Made by a program: the position numbers and the translations under genes. From Promethearchaeota archaeon (lineage in GTDB: Archaea > Asgardarchaeota > Lokiarchaeia > Sigynarchaeales > SOKP01), in NCBI GenBank assembly GCA_019058515.1, contig JAHPYY010000031.1:1-63291 (forward strand): a DNA stretch of 63,291 nt. Reading direction: 5' to 3'. Below the pieces are notes generated by a model. That model searched no databases. It was not told the DNA's origin and saw only the letters and a list, made by a program, of their open reading frames with translations. This document shows positions 34,060 to 42,525 of this stretch, piece by piece. Every line of letters starts with the position of its first letter. Positions within the stretch are counted from its first letter, which is position 1.

Positions 34060-36405
34060 ATGAGAAAAAAAACCCATTCATTGAGAGAATTAGTAGAATC
34101 AAATAGATATATTTTTGAAAATCTATTGGATGTTATAGTAGAAGTGGATAAAACAGGAAATTTCATATATTTTAGTCCTCAGGTTTATGATATGTTTGGT
34201 TTTAAACCTGAAGAATTATCTGGTATAGATGAATATGATATAATCCATCCAGAAGATTTATCAAATTATAGAAAAACAATCGAAAGGGTAGTAAAATTTG
34301 AAGCCCCTTTCAGTATAAATTTAAGAATACTGCATAAAAAAGGATATTATGTCTTAGTTACTCTCAAGGGTAACTTAGCTAGATATAATGACACAATAAA
34401 AATTATTGGTACAATAAGAGAGATAACTGAATATAAAGAAATTAAAAAGTGCCAAGAAGGATCCAATCAGAAGTCTCGAAAAGTTATCGAAAACATGATG
34501 GAAGGCTATTTTGAAAATGACCTTAAAGGGAATTTTACATATGTTAATTCAGAATTTTGTAAACTTTTAGGTTTTTCAAAAGAAGAAGTAATCGGAAAAA
34601 ATTTCCGCTTATTTTGCAACGATGAGTCATGTGAAGTATTAGTTAATATGTTTTCCCGTATTTATAAAACTGGAATTCCCCGTACTCCTACAGATGTAGT
34701 CAGGATTACTACAAGTAAGAAGGAACTTAAATACCTTCAAGGAGTTGTTGATTTAATATACGACTCAAAAGGGAATGAAGTCGGATTTTATGGTTTTGTT
34801 CACGATATTACAGAAAAGCATATTGCAGAGGAAAAGTTAAAAAAATCTGAAGAGAAATATCGAAATATTATCGAAAACATGATGGAAAGCTATTTTGAAA
34901 ATGACCTTAAAGGGAATTTTACATATGTTAATTCAGAATTTTGTAAACTTTTAGGTTTTTCAAAAGAAGAAGTAATTGGAAAAAGTTTTCGCTTATTTTA
35001 CGACGATGAGACATGTGAAGTATTATTGAATATGTATTCCCATATTTATAAAACGGGAATTCCCCGTTTTCCTACAGATATGGCTAAATTGATAACAAGG
35101 AAGAAAGAACTTAAATACATTCAAGGAACTGTTGATTTAATATATGACCCAGCAGGGAATAAGGTCGGATTTTATGGTCTTGTTCACGATATTACAGAAA
35201 AGCAAATTGCTGAGGAAAATTTAAAAAAATCTGAAGAGAACTATCGAAGAATTCTTGAAAACATGATGGAAGGATATTATGAATTGGATTTAGGCCAAAA
35301 TATTACTTTTATTAATAAATCGTTTGAAAAAATTTTAGGCTATAATTTTGAAGATGTTCTAAATGAAAAAATTACTGAATTTTTAGATAAGAATAATAGT
35401 AAGAAATTATCTCGGATTTGTGATACTATTTATAAAACAGGTAAACCAGAACCAAATTCTCAAATTGAGTTCGTTAACACAAAAGGAGAGAGAATTTGGG
35501 TTGAAACTTCAATTTACCTTAAAACAGATGCAAAAGGAAACAAAACTGGATTCGCTGGAATTCTACGAGATATCACTGAAAGAAAGAAAATAGAAGAAAT
35601 GAAAAAAAACTTCACACAAAAACTCGAAATTGAAGTAATTGAAAGAACCAGAAAACTAAATGAAGTATTAGAGAAACGAGAATTCTATATCAATGAGATA
35701 TTGAAATCCTCTCGTTTTAAAAGCGAATTTATGTCTATAATGTCCCACGAGTTGAGGACACCGATGAATTCTATAATAGGTTTTTCTGATCTGTTGAGTG
35801 AAGGATCTTTTGGTCATATTAACGAAATCCAAGAGGGTTTTATACAAGATATAAGAGGATCAGCTAACCATTTATTGAGTATTATAAATCATATACTTGA
35901 TATTTCGAAAATTGAAGCAGGGAAGTTAAATTTAAAGATAAGAAAGATTCAACTTAGTACAATTATAAAGCAGGTTATAGGAATAATAAAACCTTTACTA
36001 GATAAAAAGAAATTAGGATTCGAAGTATTTGGATTGAATAAGAATAAATTTTTATTTGTTGATCCAATAAGATTTAAAGAAATCCTATTTAACCTACTAA
36101 GTAATGCAATTAAATTCACTCTATGTGGAAATATAACATTAAAAATTATGGAAGATAATACATTTTGGAAATTTGATGTGATTGATACAGGTATAGGAAT
36201 TGCCAAGGAAAATCATGATTTCATCTTTAAAGATTTTAAAAGAATAGATGATCCTTATGTTAATCAAACACCAGGAACTGGATTAGGGCTCTCTGTATCA
36301 AAAAGACTTGTAGAGCTACATGGTGGAAACATTTCATTTATAAGTGAACTAGGAAAGGGATCGACATTTTCTTTTAGCATTCCTAAAGATTTAAGAGAAT
36401 ATTGA
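34060..36405 (+). CDS. Soluble multi-PAS sensor histidine kinase
   Basis: 781 residues with no membrane span. Four PAS domains (~10-125, ~140-258, ~268-386, ~396-512), each ending in an I-x-E/D-I-T-E linker with coiled helices, then HisKA with SHELRTPMNSIIGFSDLL and HATPase with LLSNAIKFT, DTGIGI and GTGLGLS. PAS2 and PAS3 are near copies (a 384-bp tandem duplication). The kinase core resembles that at 4150. The stop overlaps the ATG of the receiver gene at 36405, so the pair is translationally coupled. Ligand or redox signal unknown. Confidence 0.9.
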   Translation: MRKKTHSLRELVESNRYIFENLLDVIVEVDKTGNFIYFSPQVYDMFGFKPEELSGIDEYDIIHPEDLSNYRKTIERVVKFEAPFSINLRILHKKGYYVLVTLKGNLARYNDTIKIIGTIREITEYKEIKKCQEGSNQKSRKVIENMMEGYFENDLKGNFTYVNSEFCKLLGFSKEEVIGKNFRLFCNDESCEVLVNMFSRIYKTGIPRTPTDVVRITTSKKELKYLQGVVDLIYDSKGNEVGFYGFVHDITEKHIAEEKLKKSEEKYRNIIENMMESYFENDLKGNFTYVNSEFCKLLGFSKEEVIGKSFRLFYDDETCEVLLNMYSHIYKTGIPRFPTDMAKLITRKKELKYIQGTVDLIYDPAGNKVGFYGLVHDITEKQIAEENLKKSEENYRRILENMMEGYYELDLGQNITFINKSFEKILGYNFEDVLNEKITEFLDKNNSKKLSRICDTIYKTGKPEPNSQIEFVNTKGERIWVETSIYLKTDAKGNKTGFAGILRDITERKKIEEMKKNFTQKLEIEVIERTRKLNEVLEKREFYINEILKSSRFKSEFMSIMSHELRTPMNSIIGFSDLLSEGSFGHINEIQEGFIQDIRGSANHLLSIINHILDISKIEAGKLNLKIRKIQLSTIIKQVIGIIKPLLDKKKLGFEVFGLNKNKFLFVDPIRFKEILFNLLSNAIKFTLCGNITLKIMEDNTFWKFDVIDTGIGIAKENHDFIFKDFKRIDDPYVNQTPGTGLGLSVSKRLVELHGGNISFISELGKGSTFSFSIPKDLREY
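34484..35251 (+). repeat. 384-bp tandem duplication encoding PAS2 and PAS3
   Basis: Two in-frame units offset by 384 bases (128 codons) share long near-identical runs, for example the codons for NDLKGNFTYVNSEFCKLLGF in both copies. The divergence is scattered, so the duplication is recent but not brand-new. Unit borders are approximate. Confidence 0.8.
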
Positions 36406-36791
36406 TGATTTTAATGAAAAAAATAATTATTGTTGATGATTATGTGAGAAATCTAAGACTGTATAAGGCAATACTTAATGATATTCCTGATGTGGATATT
36501 TTAACTGAGGAAGATGGTATCAAAGGATTGGAGATTATAAAATCGAGTAATCCCGATCTAATTATTCTAGATTATAAATTGACAAATATAAATGGTATTT
36601 TGATGTGTAAAGAGTTAAGAAAAATTAATAAATTCAAAGATGTGCCAATAATTGCGGTTTCTTCGAGTCCTCTTGAAAAAGATATTGATAGAGAAACAGC
36701 TTTTAAGGAAGCTGGTTTTGACTTGTCTTTCTCAAAACCAATTAAGGCTTTAGAATTTAGAGAAATTGTAAGAGGCTTATTATTTGAATAA
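36405..36791 (+). CDS. Single-domain response regulator coupled to the multi-PAS kinase
   Basis: About 128 residues from ATG 36405, which overlaps the kinase stop (TGATG), or 125 from ATG 36414. Asp-Asp in IIIVDDYVRN, phospho-acceptor Asp in LIILDYKLTN, Ser in IAVSSSPLEKD, Lys in SFSKPIKA. More divergent than the receivers at 3680 and 31901. Its overlap with the kinase gene makes it the direct partner. Confidence 0.9.
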   Translation: MILMKKIIIVDDYVRNLRLYKAILNDIPDVDILTEEDGIKGLEIIKSSNPDLIILDYKLTNINGILMCKELRKINKFKDVPIIAVSSSPLEKDIDRETAFKEAGFDLSFSKPIKALEFREIVRGLLFE

Positions 36792-37154
36792 TTAACTAAT
36801 TCTAATATATGAATAAGGAGTAGTAGATATCAAATTTATACCATTGAAAATGTATATAAATAGAATAAAATTGTCAATGATAAAATAAAACAAAGTTTAT
36901 ACAAATCAATGTGATTACCCATAAATCACTATTAAGGTTCATTTTTATAAAATTTTTTATAATTTATATGTTAAAGTCATCATAATTCTAATTTTTTTTT
37001 TATGAAATATTGCTATATTATCGATATTTGTTGGATTAATTTACAAAAACTTCGACTTGGATCTGAATTATTTTTTATTCTACTAGAATATAATTTGAAC
37101 TACAAATTTTTTGACATCAAAAATGATAAATACTTTGAACTTATGACTTAAGTT
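36792..37154. other. AT-rich intergenic region with a U-tract
   Basis: No gene or RNA seen. A ten-T run at 36992-37001 could end plus-strand transcription. Confidence 0.4.
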
Positions 37155-37874
37155 GTGGATTATTATTTTTTGGTAGTAATGGGTATTATTTGGGAAAGCA
37201 TTGTCATTGCTATTGCATTTATCATGCTTTACCTCAGTTGCAAAATTTACATCCAAAAACGTAATAACTTATCCCTTATGTTATGTTTTATTTTTCTGAA
37301 TTATATGCTTTCTATTATTTTTTCATGGATTTCTAAGCTGATAACATTCTTTTTTAGAATACCCTATTTAAATATAGCTTCCATCCCTGACCCTAGAACT
37401 TTAGTTTCTTGGATATTACTCAGGATATCTTACTATAGGATTACATTTTGTTTTATTATAGTGGCAATATTATTATCATATTTTTTTAGGGAAAAGATTT
37501 TTAGCGTCGAAAGGAAGCGTAACCTGGAAGTTCCATTTGTTATAATTGGTTTATTTGAATTAATTTTTACGTTATTTCTTTTTGACAAAGGATTTGCTAT
37601 ATTGGATATTTTTTTATTTTTTATAGTTTTTATTTACATATTGATTATATATATCCCCTTTTTTATTAAATCATTTAAAGCATATAGATTAACGGAAATT
37701 TATTCGTTCCGAAAAGCGTTTCTGTCTCACATGATGATGAGTTCAAGGATTTCTCTAACTTCCAAAAAATCACATTTTGTTTTTGTCTTAGTTTTAAAAT
37801 ATGAAAATCAAAATATAATTCTTTCTCCTATGCTTCAAGATTGGTCAAATCCTATTGTTTCTTCCTTTATTTAA
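37155..37874 (+). CDS. Polytopic membrane protein, unknown; C-terminus possibly frameshifted
   Basis: 239 residues from a GTG start. About five or six membrane spans (~5-30, ~38-65, ~85-115, ~125-145, ~148-172). After a charged segment (FKAYRLTEIYSFRKAFLSH) the composition changes to a polar stretch with no span, which may be out-of-frame translation of a longer original. No motif recognised. It is the last gene of the insertion before the E2 gene. Confidence 0.45.
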   Translation: MDYYFLVVMGIIWESIVIAIAFIMLYLSCKIYIQKRNNLSLMLCFIFLNYMLSIIFSWISKLITFFFRIPYLNIASIPDPRTLVSWILLRISYYRITFCFIIVAILLSYFFREKIFSVERKRNLEVPFVIIGLFELIFTLFLFDKGFAILDIFLFFIVFIYILIIYIPFFIKSFKAYRLTEIYSFRKAFLSHMMMSSRISLTSKKSHFVFVLVLKYENQNIILSPMLQDWSNPIVSSFI

Positions 37875-38137
37875 GAGTATAATATTTGAAAGATAGATTC
37901 TCGAAATAAACTTCAATATTAAAAATAATTCTCTTATTTCTACTGTGAAAATAACGATTATCACTACTCCATTTTTCTAACTTAATCCAAGTATTTTTTT
38001 AATGAAATAGTAGTTTTGGTTGAATCATGATATTTAGTAGATTCTAGCTTAAGTCCTCATGATAATGAAATTCAATTGAGTTGAGGAATAATTGTCGTGA
38101 AAAATGAATCACAGTGAGCTATTTGTTAGGTTTTTAA
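37875..38137. other. Intergenic region at the right edge of the insertion
   Basis: No gene seen. The final ~25 bases resemble those after the E2 remnant (TTGTTA… TTTAATCACC pattern), marking the repeat at the other edge. Confidence 0.4.
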
Positions 38138-38665
38138 TCACCATTTCTTGTTCGCGTACTTTTTAACAAGAATCTTGACTTTTTTCTCAAATTTAGCTCT
38201 GTCCGTCATCATTTCAAGCGCTGCTTTCTTATTAAACACATCAGTAGGGTTAACGAACTTTCCTCTAGTATTTAACATAGCTAAAATTGACTGGATTATG
38301 GTTCTAATGTTTTTAGATGGGCTCCAACCTCCTTTTTTTCCGACATAACTAGGATCAATTAGTTCTAAGCATATATTGCGCTGTCCTGAATATTCGTGAG
38401 GTTTAGGCCAAAAATTAGGGTGCCAAATTGGGGTGTGCATCCTTACAAAAGGAGGTAGTCTAGGGTATTCTGGAGGATACTTAATCTCTAATCGAAAGAG
38501 CCCTTTTTGGTATGCTGTACCTTTAGGTCCAACAAGTGTCACCGCTAAATGATCGATACTCTTTTTTCTTGGATTATACGGTTTCAATTCCGCCAAAATA
38601 CCTTCTTTTCTCATTTTTTTAAGAGATGCGAAATCCTGTGAAATACGATTACTTCTCAGACTCAT
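38138..38665 (-). CDS. Ubiquitin-conjugating enzyme E2
   Basis: 175 residues, a complete UBC fold. HPN is at 82-84, the likely catalytic Cys is Cys99 (QRNICLELIDPSYVGKKGG), and the GGWSPSKNIRTIIQSILAML helix follows as in eukaryotic E2s. The N-terminal helix (RISQDFASLKKMRKEG) would bind E1. The basic C-terminal helix, KKVKILVKKYANKKW, is the part duplicated at 28408. The E2 takes the modifier from E1 Cys192 and passes it to lysines, alone or with the RING-like protein. It is separated from E1 by 180 bp with its own TATA-like box. Confidence 0.92.
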   Translation of the reverse strand: MSLRSNRISQDFASLKKMRKEGILAELKPYNPRKKSIDHLAVTLVGPKGTAYQKGLFRLEIKYPPEYPRLPPFVRMHTPIWHPNFWPKPHEYSGQRNICLELIDPSYVGKKGGWSPSKNIRTIIQSILAMLNTRGKFVNPTDVFNKKAALEMMTDRAKFEKKVKILVKKYANKKW

Positions 38666-38708
38666 GATTTATCGTTTAGTTTACATTAATTCGTGTTTTT
38701 TAATACAT

Positions 38709-38730
38709 TCTATATAAAATTACAATTATT
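38709..38730 (-). promoter_or_regulatory. Possible TATA box for the E2 gene
   Basis: On the minus strand TTTTATATAGAATG lies ~50-60 bases upstream of the E2 ATG. It is the best TATA-like match in the 180-bp E1-E2 gap and would let E2 be transcribed on its own as well as from the Ub promoter. Confidence 0.35.
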
Positions 38731-38845
38731 AATAGTTTTTTAATACGATATATTGAGTAAAATTCAAAATGTACTTGATAAAAAGTGAGTTTGCGAAATA
38801 AAAATTAGTTCCAGTAAATAAACGGAACCTAATCCAAAAAAACGT

Positions 38846-40069
38846 CTACTTTATACGCAATGTCACTAATATTTGTCCTTCTTTAAAACCAGCGGCAGTT
38901 ATTAACTCAAGATCTCTTAGTTCATTTGCTTTTACTGATTTCTCTGTGTCTATAACGCGAATGTCATTAAAATCCATTAATGTCAATATAGGCTCCATTT
39001 CAGGGTCCTCGTGATATCCTCTATTAGTAAGATTCTGGATGATATCTTCGCACTTTGATTTTTTGTTCACCGTGATTTCTTCTCTTAATACCTTCTCACC
39101 ACATTGAATGCATTTTGGATTTCTCTTTTTCTCAATTGAGTAAAACTTCATCGTCATTCCATTGAATATAATATATTGCCTAGAAGGGATACCCAACGCC
39201 TCATTATCTTTTAACCAATGAAGAATTTTGATCGTTTCGTGAGATTGCATTGCTGAAATTACAGAGTTAATGGTTATTATTCCCGGATCGTGTCGATCGA
39301 CAATTTTAATTATTTCAGATTTCGTAAATTCTGGTAAGAAATTGTGTTTTTTTACTAATTTATTCGCTTCATCTTGAATAAATGTGATATCCTTTATGCT
39401 TTTAGGATCGGGATTTTCGTTATAAATCTCCTCAAACAACATATTTGCCTTAAAAACGCAGTGAATTCTTTTTCTTGGAATGCCTACTACTGTACACGCC
39501 GCCATATCATCCATGTCTGCTGCTGGTAAAGGATCACACTCAAAGCACGCGTTCTCGAAGGGAAAGATCGTGTACATATGACCATTATACCCTGCTACTC
39601 CCCCATCAATCAATGGTTTGCGAAATCTTACTGCTTGAGCGTTTAAATTAAGCCTAGCATTCATAGAATCCAGTCCTCCTATTATAACATCCGATAAATA
39701 ATAGATTTTTGGATCTAATCTCTCCAGCGATGAAAAATGACCCACCACTTCAATATTGGGATTAATTTGTATTAGCTTTTTGGCAGCCGCGTCTGCCTTG
39801 GGTTGTCTCATTTTAGCGTCTATAAATAAAACTTGACGATTAAGGTTAGAATGCTCTATTATATCAAGATCGACTAAATCTAAACGCCCTACACCTAACA
39901 TTGCCAAATTTTTCGCAATTTCACATCCTAAACCCCCTACACCCGCAATTAACACTCGTGAGTTTTTTACAATTTTCTGAGACCATCCTTCTAAACGAAA
40001 TTGCCTGTCGTAGAGTTCTCTCTCGGTAGCTGTTAATTCTTTGCTAAAAAAATTGGAATCTTCTTCCAT
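38846..40069 (-). CDS. Ubiquitin-activating E1-like enzyme (ThiF/UBA3-type)
   Basis: 407 residues from ATG 40069, preceded by GGTGGG at good spacing (TTG 40081 is a weaker start). Adenylation motifs: GVGGLG (43-48), VDLDIIEHSNLNRQ with Arg78, and QPKAD with Lys90. Zinc-type pairs CFEC (175-178) and CIQC (320-323). The catalytic Cys is probably Cys192 in AACTVVGIPRKRIHC, aligned with the MCTIASMPR region of human UBA3. The C-terminal ~70 residues resemble a UFD-type beta-grasp domain that binds E2. It adenylates the modifier C-terminus and forms the thioester. Confidence 0.92.
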   Translation of the reverse strand: MEEDSNFFSKELTATERELYDRQFRLEGWSQKIVKNSRVLIAGVGGLGCEIAKNLAMLGVGRLDLVDLDIIEHSNLNRQVLFIDAKMRQPKADAAAKKLIQINPNIEVVGHFSSLERLDPKIYYLSDVIIGGLDSMNARLNLNAQAVRFRKPLIDGGVAGYNGHMYTIFPFENACFECDPLPAADMDDMAACTVVGIPRKRIHCVFKANMLFEEIYNENPDPKSIKDITFIQDEANKLVKKHNFLPEFTKSEIIKIVDRHDPGIITINSVISAMQSHETIKILHWLKDNEALGIPSRQYIIFNGMTMKFYSIEKKRNPKCIQCGEKVLREEITVNKKSKCEDIIQNLTNRGYHEDPEMEPILTLMDFNDIRVIDTEKSVKANELRDLELITAAGFKEGQILVTLRIK

Positions 40070-40092
40070 TTTTCCCACCAAATTAAATTATA

Positions 40093-40121
40093 AAAAAAAA
40101 TTGCTTAGTTCAAAAAAAAAT
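40093..40121 (-). terminator. Double U-tract between Ub and E1
   Basis: Two runs of nine A (40093-40101 and 40113-40121) read as two U9 tracts on the minus strand, right after the Ub stop codon. They could end part of the transcripts before E1, giving more Ub than E1. Confidence 0.45.
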
Positions 40122-40136
40122 AATAAATAGAATTTA

Positions 40137-40487
40137 CTATCCTGCTGTGGAAGCAGGAATTAGTAGTACCTCATCTCCATCGCTAACGGAATAATCTGAA
40201 ATTGGAGAATTTTCATCCATGGTTACTCCGCCGCTAGAAAGATGAAAATCAGATGGGTTCAACCCAAAGATGTTTCCTACTGTTTGTTTGATATCTCCAA
40301 CTCGATTTCCGTCATCAACCAGCAATTTTTGCTTTTTTTCTCCCGGACCAATTGTCGAGGTAAAAAATACAGATATTTTTTTCCCTCCTCCCTTTGCCGC
40401 AGGGGTCTTCGACGCTATTGCGGATTCTGGAGTTTTTTCAGTAGGTTCTTCTAAATCCTCATCAAATTCTTCGTCATCAAAACTCAT
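40137..40487 (-). CDS. Ubiquitin-like modifier
   Basis: 116 residues. An acidic, Pro/Ala-rich N-terminus (~1-36) precedes a beta-grasp domain (~37-110): KKISVFFTSTIGPGEKKQKL, VGDIKQTVGNIFGL, then DGDEVLLIP. The protein ends PASTAG, so the last two residues are Ala-Gly rather than the usual Gly-Gly, and nothing follows them. It can thus be activated without a maturation cut. It is the first gene of the ubiquitin operon on the minus strand and divergent from the coiled-coil gene at 40625. The mature fold would be conjugated by E1 (38846) and E2 (38138). Confidence 0.9.
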   Translation of the reverse strand: MSFDDEEFDEDLEEPTEKTPESAIASKTPAAKGGGKKISVFFTSTIGPGEKKQKLLVDDGNRVGDIKQTVGNIFGLNPSDFHLSSGGVTMDENSPISDYSVSDGDEVLLIPASTAG

Positions 40488-40536
40488 TTTATATTACCTT
40501 TTTTATTAAAATCAATAGGTAACCTAGAATGACACG

Positions 40537-40549
40537 CCTATTTAAATTC
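40537..40549 (-). promoter_or_regulatory. TATA-like box of the ubiquitin operon
   Basis: Minus strand GAATTTAAATAGG, ~50-60 bases upstream of the Ub ATG. It mirrors the GTTTAAATAGAG box on the other strand, so one short region drives both directions. Confidence 0.5.
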
Positions 40550-40557
40550 ATTCTTAA

Positions 40558-40569
40558 GTTTAAATAGAG
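40558..40569 (+). promoter_or_regulatory. TATA-like box of the coiled-coil gene at 40625
   Basis: GTTTAAATAGAG lies ~56 bases before the ATG and shares the TTTAAATAG core with the Ub operon box, suggesting similar regulation of both divergent units. Confidence 0.5.
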
Positions 40570-40624
40570 CACAAGATTCGTAATCCGACTTTTTATTAAA
40601 TCAAATTTTCTTTAATATTTTAGA

Positions 40625-42448
40625 ATGGATAAAGACGAATTACCTAAATTCAAAATAGAAGAAAAGACTCCACTTGACGAAGAACTAATAAAAAAGAATC
40701 AGAACCTGCTTGGAGAAATAAGAAATGAGCGTAAAAAACTTCAACAGGATAAAACTCGATGGGAGGAGTCAATAGAGAGATTAAAAACCGCTCAAAATGA
40801 TAATATTGAATTAGAAAAGAAAAGAAAGGAAATTGAACTTGATATCAAACGACTCCTTAAACAAAAACAATCGCTTTCGGGAGAAATATTAGATGTGCAG
40901 AAACAAATGCGGGAACAAAACGACTTGATGAATGTAAGGAGAAAACAAATTAACGCCGCAACTGAACACTTAAAAGGATTACAAGACGAAAAAAAAGATC
41001 TTAACTCGAGTAAGAAAGACATAGAATCTCAAGTTAATAATACTCAACAAGAACTTTTACAACTAGAGAAGAAACATAAGAATTACGAAGAAATTGCCAA
41101 TAATTTAGAAAAAAGAATCAGATCACAACAACAAAAACTCGAATCGTTAAAAGACAAAAAAGAACAGTTAAGAAAAAAACTAAACGAGATCCAGAAAAAG
41201 TCCGGAGAACTTGAGAGAAATGCAAAAGAACTTGAAAAAAAAAAAGAAAAATATATTAAAATTAAAGAGTCTTTAAACGAACGGAAAAAGGCATTAGATA
41301 AGGCTGAAAAGGAGCATGAAGTCCGAATCCAAAACTCATTAAAGGAATTGGATGAAAATAAGAATAAGTATAAACGTTTAATAAACGAACAAAAAAAAGA
41401 AATAGAAAATTCAAAAAACGAAGTAAACCAATTAGATAAGAAGATTAAAGAATTAAACGATGCAAAAAACAAATCCGAAAAAGAACTGGGTAAGGTAACT
41501 CTCGATATAAAACACGCACAAAAAGAAAAAGGAGAGTTAGATAAGGACTTATCTAAGTTAAACTCCTCCCTCTCTTCTAAAAATAACGAATTAGAGAACC
41601 TTGAAAAGAAGATTAAAGCTCAAAACGAACAAGTGAGCGCTGAGATTAAAGACATTAAAAAAAAGAGAGATAAACTGAAAGATCTAAGAGATACTATTAA
41701 AAAGGAAAAGGATGAGCTCGATCGACAAAAAAATCGTGAACATGAAGAATTAAACGAGCTTAAACATAAAAAACAAGAACTTAAAAAAGAAGCCAGTTCC
41801 CTTCAAAGTTCAATTGAAAACTTAAATAACACAAGAGAAGATCTGAAAAAGAAAAATAAAAATTTACTTAACGACCAAGAAGATTTAAAGAGAAACCTCC
41901 AACAAATTAAAAAGGAGATTTCTAACGAGCAGAGTCATTTATCTGTAACTCAACGGGAATTAGACAAACTTAACAAAGAAATCGACGACAAAAAGAATTT
42001 GTTTGAAAGAATTAAAGAGGTAATTAAAAAAGCAGAAAAAGCTAAAAATTCAATAGAGAAAGATCGTTCAGAGGAAGAATCCAAGATTAATTCACTTAAA
42101 AGCAAGATTCCAAAATTAAGCAACCAAGTGCAAAAGCTTGAGAAAAATAGGAACGAATTGGAAAAACGATTAAACAAAATCAGCAATGAACAGAAGAAAA
42201 CTGAAGCCAAAAAAATAGAACTACTAAAGGAAATGCAAAAAATCCAATCTAAATACTCAGTAGATCAGCAGAAGTTAGACAAAGAAAAGAAGCTTATAGA
42301 ACAAGAAAAAGAGCGCATCAAAGTCGAAAGAAGAAAACTAGATAAAGAAAAAGAAAGGTTAATAAAGGATAGGAACGGATTGGATACAGAAATTCAAAAA
42401 TTTAGAACTATTTCGAAGAAGAAAATTAAAACTAAGCGTCCTTCCTAA
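40625..42448 (+). CDS. Long coiled-coil protein (607 residues)
   Basis: Almost entirely heptad-like Lys/Glu/Leu/Ile sequence, so a long parallel coiled coil is expected. The N-terminus (PKFKIEEKTPLDEEL) and basic C-terminus (SKKKIKTKRPS) are shared with the shorter paralogue at 42526, as is the block IKRLLKQKQ near residue 76. There is no Walker A motif or zinc hook, so it is not an SMC/Rad50 protein. It is divergent from Ub with a matching promoter box. A structural or scaffold role is inferred. Confidence 0.75.
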   Translation: MDKDELPKFKIEEKTPLDEELIKKNQNLLGEIRNERKKLQQDKTRWEESIERLKTAQNDNIELEKKRKEIELDIKRLLKQKQSLSGEILDVQKQMREQNDLMNVRRKQINAATEHLKGLQDEKKDLNSSKKDIESQVNNTQQELLQLEKKHKNYEEIANNLEKRIRSQQQKLESLKDKKEQLRKKLNEIQKKSGELERNAKELEKKKEKYIKIKESLNERKKALDKAEKEHEVRIQNSLKELDENKNKYKRLINEQKKEIENSKNEVNQLDKKIKELNDAKNKSEKELGKVTLDIKHAQKEKGELDKDLSKLNSSLSSKNNELENLEKKIKAQNEQVSAEIKDIKKKRDKLKDLRDTIKKEKDELDRQKNREHEELNELKHKKQELKKEASSLQSSIENLNNTREDLKKKNKNLLNDQEDLKRNLQQIKKEISNEQSHLSVTQRELDKLNKEIDDKKNLFERIKEVIKKAEKAKNSIEKDRSEEESKINSLKSKIPKLSNQVQKLEKNRNELEKRLNKISNEQKKTEAKKIELLKEMQKIQSKYSVDQQKLDKEKKLIEQEKERIKVERRKLDKEKERLIKDRNGLDTEIQKFRTISKKKIKTKRPS

Positions 42449-42525
42449 TAATATATATATCCATTTTAGTGATCATCTCATTTATTTGTATAGACAAATT
42501 ATAGTACAAATTAAGGCTAATTAAC

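Noticed and set aside
40792..42210. Minus-strand Ser/Phe-rich ORFs
   Set aside because: Reverse complement of Lys/Glu-rich coiled-coil codons always gives long Phe/Ser frames; no starts or motifs support them.
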